DNA from: CAZKXU01 sp964556665
Lineage (GTDB): Bacteria; Bdellovibrionota_C; UBA2361; CAZKXU01
NCBI GenBank assembly: GCA_964556665.1
Contig: CAZKXU010000088.1
Span: 1-14,929 of the forward strand
Direction: 5' to 3'
Length of the DNA stretch: 14,929 nt
The translations under genes were made by a program, and so were the position numbers. Within the stretch, counting starts at the first letter, position 1. The number at the start of each line of letters is the position of its first letter. Below, piece by piece: positions 1-6,217 of this stretch. The notes below the pieces were generated by a model. The model ran no database searches and was not told the origin of the DNA. It saw only the letters and a program-made list of their open reading frames with translations.

Positions 1-2
1 GG

Positions 3-707
3 GAGCTAAGCGTATTAGCGAGATAACAATTATACAAAAAAGTTGACTCTAAGAACTTCGTTAATTTACAGATATTTGCTGGAATCAAGCTTCCTAGTGG
101 CGACACGGATCGTCTTGGAGAGGAGCAGCACGAGCATGAAGTTATTCATGGGCTTGAAGAGACGCATGCACATGAAAGCGAACATGAAGAGGAGGAGGCA
201 CATGAACATAAGATAGTAATACACGGACTAAAGCATGGTAGTGAGGAGGCTAGAGAAGTTACAAGTGTGGTGCATGGGCACGATCTAGCTTTAGGGAGCG
301 GCTCCTATGATTTTCCAATAGGATTCAACCTTTATGTACAACATCGTAGTGCTTTTATGGCTGCAGCACTTCAATATGTAATAAGACAGGCGGGTGATTT
401 TAATTATCAGTATGCCGATGATCTAATGTGGGATGTTGGGCCAGCCTATTATCTAGTATTAAAGCCAAAATACAGCTTAGCAGTAAGAGCAAATGTCTCA
501 GGTGAATACAAGAAAAGAGACAGTATGGATGGGGTATTACAGGAAGATACAAGCATAAGAGCAATTTTCGGTGGACCAGAAATAATAGTCACTGCTGAAA
601 AATGGACTGGCGAGCTAGGCTTCGATTTTCCGATCGATATAAATAATGGTGGAGTTCAAGCAGTGGCAGATCATCGCATCCGTGCGGCTATCTCATATAG
701 GTTTTAG
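3..707 (+). pseudogene. Outer-membrane beta-barrel protein, 3' part, with a His/Glu-rich loop and an in-frame stop
   Basis: The gene enters from the left edge. The frame reads ELSVLAR, then TAA at 24-26, then QLYKKVDSKN and stays open to the TAG at 705-707. The residues on both sides of the TAA look like one continuous beta-strand of the 'transporter / MetA-pathway of phenol degradation' type of outer-membrane barrel, where I recall a Tyr at the stop position (known pattern, from memory). Further family-like segments are FAGIKLPSG, LALGSGSYDFPIGF and a C-terminal strand ending in RF, with the terminal Phe typical of BAM-recognised barrels. A loop coded at about 120-275 carries 12 His among many Glu, which suggests divalent-metal binding (inference). 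The only restart I see is GTG 267, which lies inside the barrel and would not give a whole barrel. The gene is therefore probably a nonsense mutant, a read-through gene or a sequence error. The family call is moderate; the substrate is unknown. Confidence 0.6.
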
Positions 708-708
708 G

Positions 709-771
709 TAGATTCTGTTCGGGCTTCCCAGATATGTTTTTGCAAAGAAGGTAGTTCCCGCACAGAATCTA
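709..771. repeat. Inverted repeat just after the barrel gene
   Basis: The arms TAGATTCTGTTCGGG (709-723) and CCCGCACAGAATCTA (757-771) pair at 14 of 15 positions, with one mismatch, around a 33-base loop. It starts two bases after the stop codon. There is no T-run after the right arm, so it is not a standard intrinsic terminator. It could block 3' exonucleases or be a palindromic repeat unit. Confidence 0.65.
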
Positions 772-783
772 ACTATACTAAAT

Positions 784-809
784 GACAAAATAACGTGCGT
801 TATTTTGTC
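784..809. repeat. Palindromic repeat, copy 1 (GACAAAATAACG family)
   Basis: Perfect 12-base arms, GACAAAATAACG (784-795) and its complement (798-809), surround a 2-base centre. The 15-mer AATGACAAAATAACG at 781-795 recurs exactly at 8263-8277 in another hairpin, so this is a dispersed repeat rather than a one-off structure. With so short a loop it would form a cruciform or a long RNA hairpin. Confidence 0.7.
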
Positions 810-922
810 TGTCGGCCTTTACCATCCATGGCCAGGCTATAGCATGTGAGAGAATAACGCTACGGTATTCTGTCACATGCTATAGGAAACGCTTGTAAAA
901 GGAAGTCTTTTCGGAGCCGACA
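810..922. repeat. Nested inverted repeat with a long inner hairpin
   Basis: The outer arms are TGTCGGC (810-816) and GCCGACA (916-922). Inside them, 837-859 and 863-885 form 23-base arms with two mismatches around the 3-base loop CTA. The inner arms start CTATAGCATGTGA. Their tip, GAATAACG/CGGTATTC, resembles the core of the hairpin at 784-809. This fills most of the gap between the convergent genes ending at 707 and 929. It may act as a two-way terminator-like structure or be a REP-type unit. Confidence 0.65.
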
Positions 923-928
923 TTATTT

Positions 929-1393
929 TTATGTGGCTTTTGCTAAATCCTTCATATGCTTAGCAACACGCCAGTACATCCCAATTCCCAAAAGCTGAGA
1001 AAGCACAACCTCCCACCAAGTCGTAGTGAGAGCTTCTTCGGGCAAGAAGATGAAAATTACAATAAGAAGCAAAAAGAGGCACGCTAACAGTGCAAAGAAC
1101 CTTATCATCATAACCCAACCGATTGAAAAATAACGATCTGCGAAATCTTTTCCTTTATCTCCGCCATTCCAATAGTATGCCCACAATATCCCAAGCATAC
1201 CGAAGATAACACCCAATAGGGCATCTATATAATCCCACAAATTCAGGTGCTCACTCGGAGCAAAACATGTCATGGCCTCTAAGGCAATAAAAGCCAATGT
1301 TAGAGAAAAGAAGAGGTAGAGAAACTTATCATGGGCTGAGACTTTGTTCTCAACCAGATCCTTCTTTAAATCGTTAATCTTCCAGTAATACAT
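929..1393 (-). CDS. Small four-helix inner-membrane protein, function unknown
   Basis: About 154 residues. The N-terminus MYYWKINDLKKDL is a short amphipathic stretch. Four hydrophobic segments follow, at about residues 24-42, 54-75, 91-117 and 125-141. Between helices 2 and 3 is a polar loop, NGGDKGKDFADRYFSIGW, which looks like the conserved part. The C-terminus is short and basic. I recall similar small 'WKI..LK..L' membrane proteins in proteobacteria but cannot name a function. The start is ambiguous: ATG at 1393 or GTG two codons upstream at 1399. Neither has a strong ribosome site; I prefer the ATG. It lies 19-25 bases downstream of the 495-residue gene on the same strand, so the two are probably co-transcribed. 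Confidence 0.75.
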   Translation of the reverse strand: MYYWKINDLKKDLVENKVSAHDKFLYLFFSLTLAFIALEAMTCFAPSEHLNLWDYIDALLGVIFGMLGILWAYYWNGGDKGKDFADRYFSIGWVMMIRFFALLACLFLLLIVIFIFLPEEALTTTWWEVVLSQLLGIGMYWRVAKHMKDLAKAT

Positions 1394-1418
1394 AAACACT
1401 AAGAAACAGTATATCTAT

Positions 1419-2906
1419 TTATCGGATATCTACAAGCTTCTCCTCGCCTCCAAAATCACAATAGTTGTATGCTGTCATTGCTACCTTGATTGGCCGAGTG
1501 TCACCACGATATTTGGCAAGTTCAATAGCACCTAGAAGTAACGCAGGTAAAAGCGGAGCGCGCTGCTCCAAGGGCAGATCTCTTCGCGGTAAGATAGCAA
1601 CAACGCTACGATACTTATCCCCTCTTACTTCCTCTGTCTCTTGAAACTGCAGATAACCTACAGGCTCTGGATCTCCGCCGCGAAATAGTAATAGGCGCGT
1701 ATCTAGCCATGGGGACCAACCTACAAGGTTTGTAGTTTGGACATATCCAAATAAACGGAACTGTGCGCCTAGCTCTGACTGTTTGCAAAGGCATTTACAT
1801 GTAAATTCACCTACTTTAGCCTCAAATACCGGTTGTCCGGCCTCTCTTCTTTTAATGATACGCTGCAAATAACTGTATCGATTGCGAAGCAGTGTAGGAT
1901 CGATAGGATCTGCGGATAAACGTAGAAGGTCATCTTCTGACCCGGTTGAGTAGAACAGAATAGCTCGCTTTATTTTATCTGGGACTTTTTCCAGAGGAGC
2001 GTCACGTATAACACGGTCCAATATATGCCTCGAAGCAAGCCAATCATCTGCTACTACCTTCAAGAGATATTCAGCTACAGTTTGACTACCCATTTGATCG
2101 CATAGATGCTCAAGCGTTACGACTAATCCGGATCGATCAGTTTCCCTCTTTGCCCGTTCGACGAGTAGCGATCTAATCTCCTCAGTGCGGTAGCCCTGGG
2201 CCGCAATTTCACATAATGCAAGGTTATGAGAGGCGCGACATTCTGCATCAAAAAGAACATCCTCGCTTGGATCAAGTTCGACAAGAAAATCCCATCCGCC
2301 TTTATCACCAATTCGGGTGATTGCCTGGAAAGCTTCTAGTGCAAGTCTAGTTGTGGCAGGCATGGAAAATATCTCGAGGATATCTTTAGCTAAAGGATCT
2401 TCATTGGTAGAAAGGAAGACCTGATTGCGGCTGACTCTATGGAATCGAATTAAAATCTCACGAAGATATAGATAAGATTCCACAAATGTTTGACTCAATG
2501 CTTTACAGAGAGGCTCCTCAAGGGGCTCTTTGCCTGCGCGTAAGTAGCGATCCAAGGCTCGCGTTCCTCTTTGGATATGCTTACCAGCCCAATCAAGAAT
2601 TCCTCTTTCCATCTCAGCTGTAAGTTCAATATCACATGCGCGCTGCCCTAGGCTCTGCCTAAATGTAGCAAAAGCAGCTGGCAGGGAGTGTAAAAATCTC
2701 TTTGCAGCTTCAATTCGAGCTGGGAGCTCTCGCTGAGTAGTAGTTTCGTATGCAAGTACCTCGCCCCTAATTTGTGCTAGACTTTTTCCATCAGAGGGTA
2801 GTATTTCAAATAGTATCTGTCCTGATCTAAGGGCCTCCTTCAACCTGCTTTCGATATCGCGATGAGCAGAAGAACTGAATCTCGGAGTAGCAGCATGAGA
2901 TAACAT
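1419..2906 (-). CDS. Hypothetical 495-residue soluble protein
   Basis: I do not recognise a family. There is no signal peptide and no membrane segment, so a cytoplasmic location is likely. Roughly the first 350 residues look almost wholly alpha-helical, with repeated helical pairs reminiscent of HEAT/TPR-like scaffolds but no clear repeat motif. A Cys cluster, CKCLC, occurs near residue 368 (in GEFTCKCLCKQ). After it comes a more mixed alpha/beta stretch (FRLFGYVQTTNLVGWSPW, then a YLQFQETEEV strand). The Cys cluster could bind a metal or be redox-active, but no second cluster is evident. The ATG at 2906 follows TAGGAAC, a short-spaced but plausible ribosome site. It is the first gene of a two-gene unit with the small membrane protein and is divergent from the PpiC-type foldase. 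I infer that the pair works together, perhaps with the membrane protein as anchor. Confidence 0.8.
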   Translation of the reverse strand: MLSHAATPRFSSSAHRDIESRLKEALRSGQILFEILPSDGKSLAQIRGEVLAYETTTQRELPARIEAAKRFLHSLPAAFATFRQSLGQRACDIELTAEMERGILDWAGKHIQRGTRALDRYLRAGKEPLEEPLCKALSQTFVESYLYLREILIRFHRVSRNQVFLSTNEDPLAKDILEIFSMPATTRLALEAFQAITRIGDKGGWDFLVELDPSEDVLFDAECRASHNLALCEIAAQGYRTEEIRSLLVERAKRETDRSGLVVTLEHLCDQMGSQTVAEYLLKVVADDWLASRHILDRVIRDAPLEKVPDKIKRAILFYSTGSEDDLLRLSADPIDPTLLRNRYSYLQRIIKRREAGQPVFEAKVGEFTCKCLCKQSELGAQFRLFGYVQTTNLVGWSPWLDTRLLLFRGGDPEPVGYLQFQETEEVRGDKYRSVVAILPRRDLPLEQRAPLLPALLLGAIELAKYRGDTRPIKVAMTAYNYCDFGGEEKLVDIR

Positions 2907-2943
2907 GTTCCTATATTACATCGGAGTAGTTACTTACTCAACT

Positions 2944-2977
2944 TTGATGGTAAATCAAGTTGCTCGATTACCGTCAA
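2944..2977. promoter_or_regulatory. Inverted repeat in the divergent promoter region
   Basis: TTGATGGTAAATC (2944-2956) and GATTACCGTCAA (2966-2977) pair over 12 positions with one bulged A and one G-T pair, around a 9-base loop. It lies about 40 bases upstream of the ATG at 2906 and about 70 bases before the foldase promoter. A shared operator or a leader hairpin is possible. No regulator is known from the window. Confidence 0.4.
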
Positions 2978-3048
2978 TCACTCTCTCTGACACTCTGTAC
3001 CATAGTTACTACAGGGTTATCATAGATAATGGAGAAAGCCTAAACGGC

Positions 3049-3077
3049 TTGAATTATTACTACCCATAAAATACTAT
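3049..3077 (+). promoter_or_regulatory. Predicted sigma-70-type promoter of the PpiC-type foldase
   Basis: The -35 box TTGAAT (3049-3054) and -10 box TACTAT (3072-3077) are separated by exactly 17 bases. Each matches consensus at four of six positions. Transcription would start near 3084, giving a leader of about 22 bases before the ATG at 3106 that contains the ribosome site GGAG (3095-3098). Confidence 0.45.
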
Positions 3078-3105
3078 ATGAATAGGTCTACTTTGGAGTC
3101 TTTTT

Positions 3106-4161
3106 ATGAAAAAATTGATTTTTCTTTTTTGTTTTGTCGGTACAGCGCTTGCCCAAACACCAGCTACAGACAAAACTAAGGCGGATGCCAACCTTATTCC
3201 CGATCCTCAACCAAAGGAGGTGGTAGTCACTGTAAACGATGAAAAGGTTACTTTCCAAGAGGTAGATATAGCATCTAAACGTAATCCGCTTTACGGTTTT
3301 TATTTTAAAACCAGCAAGGGCAACATGGCGCCAATTCACCAATTTAGACGAATGGTGCTTGATAATATGGTAGGGCAGATCTTGCTGGCACAGGAGTGCG
3401 ATCGACGAAAGTTGCTTAGCCCTTCTGAACTTAAGCAGAAATTAGAAAAGGTTATCACAGCTCAAGGTGGCAATGCTAAACTTGAGAACAATCTAAAGAC
3501 TATGAAACTCTCTGTGCAAGATTATATAAATGGCCTAAGTCGAGATATTAAGATTCAGGCGCTGGTTGAAAATGGCTTGGTTCCTAACATTGTAATAAGC
3601 GAGGAAGAATTGCGCGCTATTTACAATAAAAATCCACACTCCTGGGAGCAGCCAGAGAAAGTACATGCCCGTCATATTCTTATAAAGCTAAACGAAAAGC
3701 CTACTGCGGAGCAGGAAAAGGCAGCAAAGGAAAAAGCTGAGGCTGTATATGTTGAACTATTAAAGCCCCAGGTAATATTTAATGATATGGCCAAAAAACA
3801 TTCGCAGGATCCGGCAACTGCGATGCGTGGAGGAGACCTACATTTTATACGCCGCGAACAATTTACTCCTGAGTTTGATGATATTGTCTTTAAATTAAAA
3901 GTTGGAGAATTTAGTAAACCATTCAAAACCGATCGTGGATATCAAATTGTTAAGGTGGAAGAGCGTCAGGAGGGTAAACCAAATACCTTTGAAAATGCGC
4001 AGGATAGGATAAGATCACAGATTTTAAACACCCGTAAACAACAGGCTCAAAAAGCCTTGTTAGAGGAGTTACGAAATAAAGCTAAGATTACCTACACAAA
4101 TGTAGCTCCTTACCTAATTAAAGTTAGACCAACACCCGTAGCAACTACTGGTAAAAGCTAG
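3106..4161 (+). CDS. Periplasmic peptidyl-prolyl isomerase / chaperone, SurA-PpiC (parvulin) type
   Basis: This 351-residue protein starts with a Sec signal peptide (MKKLIFLFCFVGTALA, likely cut before Gln17). A low-complexity linker follows, then a helical SurA_N-like chaperone region at about 38-180. A single parvulin domain lies at about 185-287. Its landmarks are HARHILI (187-193), the GGDLHFI turn (242-248) and VGEFSKPFKTDRGYQIVKV (266-284), matching the usual 'ARHIL', 'GGdLG' and 'GyhiikV' signature of PF00639. The C-terminal helix (about 296-325) would pack back on the chaperone part. It should catalyse cis-trans isomerisation of prolyl bonds and hold unfolded outer-membrane or secreted proteins. 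With only one parvulin domain it resembles PrsA/PpiC-type foldases more than E. coli SurA, which has two. No lipobox Cys is seen, so it is probably soluble in the periplasm. GGAG sits seven bases upstream of the ATG. It is transcribed alone. Confidence 0.93.
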   Translation: MKKLIFLFCFVGTALAQTPATDKTKADANLIPDPQPKEVVVTVNDEKVTFQEVDIASKRNPLYGFYFKTSKGNMAPIHQFRRMVLDNMVGQILLAQECDRRKLLSPSELKQKLEKVITAQGGNAKLENNLKTMKLSVQDYINGLSRDIKIQALVENGLVPNIVISEEELRAIYNKNPHSWEQPEKVHARHILIKLNEKPTAEQEKAAKEKAEAVYVELLKPQVIFNDMAKKHSQDPATAMRGGDLHFIRREQFTPEFDDIVFKLKVGEFSKPFKTDRGYQIVKVEERQEGKPNTFENAQDRIRSQILNTRKQQAQKALLEELRNKAKITYTNVAPYLIKVRPTPVATTGKS

Positions 4162-4243
4162 TGCTTCGCCAAATAAGTTCATTCACCTATAGCGTGTGCG
4201 CAACGCAACACCGATAAGTGCATGATTAGTACATATTTTTGGC

Positions 4244-4414
4244 TATATTGGAGCGCCGGCGTATCCGTTCACGGGGATCAACTTAATGATAAGACTGGGA
4301 GCGCTGGCATCCTGCCCGCTCGTGGAACTATTGCAAATTCCAGCAGCGGGCTAGAAGCCTGCGCTCCGACTTCCCTGTGAACGGTTACGCGCCGGCCGCC
4401 GGTGCTCCGATATA
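4244..4414. repeat. Large nested palindromic element (171 bases)
   Basis: The outer arms 4244-4277 (TATATTGGAGCGCCGGCG then CCGTTCACGGGGA) and 4372-4414 are imperfect inverted copies, with an extra GCCGGCGCG-like stretch in the right arm. The inner arms 4296-4327 (TGGGAGCGC, CATCCTGCCCGC) and 4338-4369 (GCGGGCTAGAAGCCTGCGC) form a second stem around a short AT-rich loop. The GC content is much higher than the surroundings. It fills most of the 313-base gap between the convergent genes ending at 4161 and 4475. The inner arm recurs in degenerate form at 9588-9612. I see no coding potential. A non-autonomous or REP/BIME-like element is most likely. The rest of the gap (4162-4243) shows nothing clear. 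Confidence 0.75.
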
Positions 4415-4430
4415 ATTCAAACTTAGAGTG

Positions 4431-4443
4431 GTGCGTTTCGCAC
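4431..4443. terminator. Small hairpin downstream of the 488-residue secreted-protein gene
   Basis: GTGCG TTT CGCAC forms a perfect 5-base stem with a 3-base loop, 32 bases past the stop codon of the minus-strand gene at 4475. There is no convincing T-run after it on the minus strand, so a terminator role is weak. Confidence 0.25.
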
Positions 4444-4474
4444 GAGCTTAGGACATTTAGAAAGTACTTATTAA

Positions 4475-5941
4475 TTAAGATATATCAATTGTATAGTAAT
4501 CAGCGTAAGCACCGGATGTAGAAGACAGATAAATATCAAATGAAGCTACAACCCCATCCTCAATCCCAAAAAAAGTTCCCTTTGTGCGATCAGAGTTAAT
4601 TAAACAGTAAATAGGGTTCTTCTTTTTTGCCAATGCTCCACACTTAATATCATTTCGCGCCAGATCAATCGAATAGCTTGCAGAGGCATTATTTGGATCG
4701 GTAATGCGCACTACTTTATACTCCCAAGGAGTTCCTAAGTTCGCATTCTCAAAGTCATCCGGAGTATGATACAAAACATCAACGCTGAGATCAGGTGAGC
4801 TAGCGCTCCACTTAGCTGCAAAATGCTCTATCCAACCGGTATAAGTTCCGCTAATAGTACGATCCATTAAAGGCTCAAAATCAAAAGATGGAAGCTGCGT
4901 CAGATCACAAAGCGGCATATTACCACCGGCAGAACCGTGGTCAGGGAAGAATTCATCAGTTGTATTGTATTCAAATCTACGAATCTCCGCCCGCTCTTTA
5001 GTGCCAAAAGCATCAGAGGTATCAGCGCCACGAGTCAGCGTGAAAAGCGCGTGACCATCAGTAGTCAGGTTATTGCTAGTGCCATGCGCGCCACCACCCA
5101 TCAACCGGTTGATACGATCGGCATTTGGATCACTCGGAAAAGTGCCGATATGAGTGCTCTCAACTACTCCCTGAGTTGCATCATCAAATACATATATCTT
5201 AGGAATATATTTATGAGCGACAGCCGCGGAGTCTACCCAACTATCGGATGGGCGTGCCAATAAAAATGTCTTATCGTAACTCTTAGTAAATTCAACCAAC
5301 AATGGTTGCGTTGAGTCTCTATCCTGAGTAGCAAGGATATCATGTTGAGTCTGATTACCGGCACTATCAAAAATCACACGATTAAGCTGCCAATAGTCAA
5401 CCGTTCCTGAGCTTTTTCTCGTAAAATAAGCTATCTGTAGATACCCTAAGCTATCAAAAGTGGCTAAATTCATATTTGAATAGCTAGAAGCTGATTCGAT
5501 ACGGGTATGCGTAGCTGATGTCGGAAGAAAGATTGGAAACCAGGTTAGTCCAGAGTCATTTGTAAATAAAATCTGCTGAAGCGCTGTATCTATAAAGACC
5601 CCACTACCACCAAGCGGACTTACCTCAACTTCATAGTAGGATAATCCACTAAAATCATTAGGGATTATAGTCTGATTTACCACATCATTAACGGAATCGA
5701 CAAATAACAGCCTAAAGTCATAATCGCCTGTGGTTACGCCGTAAATTCGATCATAAAAGATGGCGTTTTGTGCGGTAGCAGGCGCCACTATATAAGGAGA
5801 GGCAGCGGTTCGCGCAGGCGAGGCAGGCTCCCTGGTATAGATTGAGCCCAGGTCATAGTAAATGTCCAAGCTATCCGCCAGGACTATCCCTGGAAGCATT
5901 AAGGCACAAAGCATGAATCTATATAGTTGTAATTTAGTCAT
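4475..5941 (-). CDS. Secreted beta-rich protein of unknown function (488 residues)
   Basis: I chose ATG 5941, which gives a clean signal peptide (MTKLQLYRFMLCALMLPG then VLA before Asp23) and has GGGGAG four bases upstream. A longer frame starting at 6013 would begin inside the predicted -35 box and would bury the signal peptide. The mature part is about 466 residues and rich in Ser, Thr, Asp and aromatic residues. Short alternating strands such as YLQIAYFTRKS, TFLLARPSDSW and IPKIYVFDDA recall the blades of a beta-propeller or sialidase-like fold. The segment ILFTNDSGLTWFPIFLP contains 'NDSGLTW', close to the Asp-box (BNR) pattern S.D.G.TW. That is one weak hit, not proof. The only two mature-protein Cys outside the early region bracket CGALAKKKNPIYC near the C-terminus. 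No anchor or sorting signal is visible, so it is periplasmic or exported. The function is not assigned. Confidence 0.8.
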   Translation of the reverse strand: MTKLQLYRFMLCALMLPGIVLADSLDIYYDLGSIYTREPASPARTAASPYIVAPATAQNAIFYDRIYGVTTGDYDFRLLFVDSVNDVVNQTIIPNDFSGLSYYEVEVSPLGGSGVFIDTALQQILFTNDSGLTWFPIFLPTSATHTRIESASSYSNMNLATFDSLGYLQIAYFTRKSSGTVDYWQLNRVIFDSAGNQTQHDILATQDRDSTQPLLVEFTKSYDKTFLLARPSDSWVDSAAVAHKYIPKIYVFDDATQGVVESTHIGTFPSDPNADRINRLMGGGAHGTSNNLTTDGHALFTLTRGADTSDAFGTKERAEIRRFEYNTTDEFFPDHGSAGGNMPLCDLTQLPSFDFEPLMDRTISGTYTGWIEHFAAKWSASSPDLSVDVLYHTPDDFENANLGTPWEYKVVRITDPNNASASYSIDLARNDIKCGALAKKKNPIYCLINSDRTKGTFFGIEDGVVASFDIYLSSTSGAYADYYTIDIS

Positions 5942-5984
5942 AATTCTCCCCAGTGAAATAGCAAACCTCACTTCAACGGCTGTG

Positions 5985-6013
5985 ATACTAACACACTGCA
6001 AGCGAAATACCAA
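5985..6013 (-). promoter_or_regulatory. Predicted promoter of the 488-residue secreted-protein gene
   Basis: On the minus strand, -35 TTGGTA (6008-6013) and -10 TAGTAT (5985-5990) are exactly 17 bases apart, each matching consensus at four of six positions. The start would fall near 5978, leaving a leader of about 37 bases with GGGGAG just before ATG 5941. This placement argues against the longer start at 6013. Confidence 0.45.
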
Positions 6014-6165
6014 GTTACCTATATTCTACAAGCAGCTCCGTACCTATAGGAATCAGAAGAACTACTTCAGAGAAAAACCGATAAGTTTCTACGACTTTCT
6101 CCTATTCGACTGCTAACTGATGATGTCTGCTTAATGCTTGGTATATTAAACTGCTCTGAAAATAA

Positions 6166-6192
6166 AAGCGGGGCCCTTAGAGGGCCCCGCTT
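6166..6192 (-). terminator. Strong intrinsic terminator of the esterase gene
   Basis: AAGCGGGGCCCT (6166-6177) pairs perfectly with AGGGCCCCGCTT (6181-6192) around a 3-base loop, a 12-base mostly G-C stem. On the minus strand it is followed by TTTTATTTT, the expected U-rich tail. It lies 26 bases beyond the esterase stop codon and separates that gene from the next minus-strand gene at 5941. The plus-strand side has only a weak T tract, so it works mainly in one direction. Confidence 0.9.
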
Positions 6193-6217
6193 AATTACTT
6201 GGCTTGATTATCCAGCC

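Noticed and set aside
708..928. CRISPR-like array
   Set aside because: The repeats are inverted, different from one another and not regularly spaced.
3088..3342. Minus-strand open frame over the foldase start
   Set aside because: It is antisense to a well-supported gene with a signal peptide and has no features of its own.
5942..6013. N-terminal extension of the secreted protein by 24 residues
   Set aside because: It would overlap the predicted -35 box and place a non-signal sequence before a clear signal peptide; ATG 5941 has a GGGGAG site.
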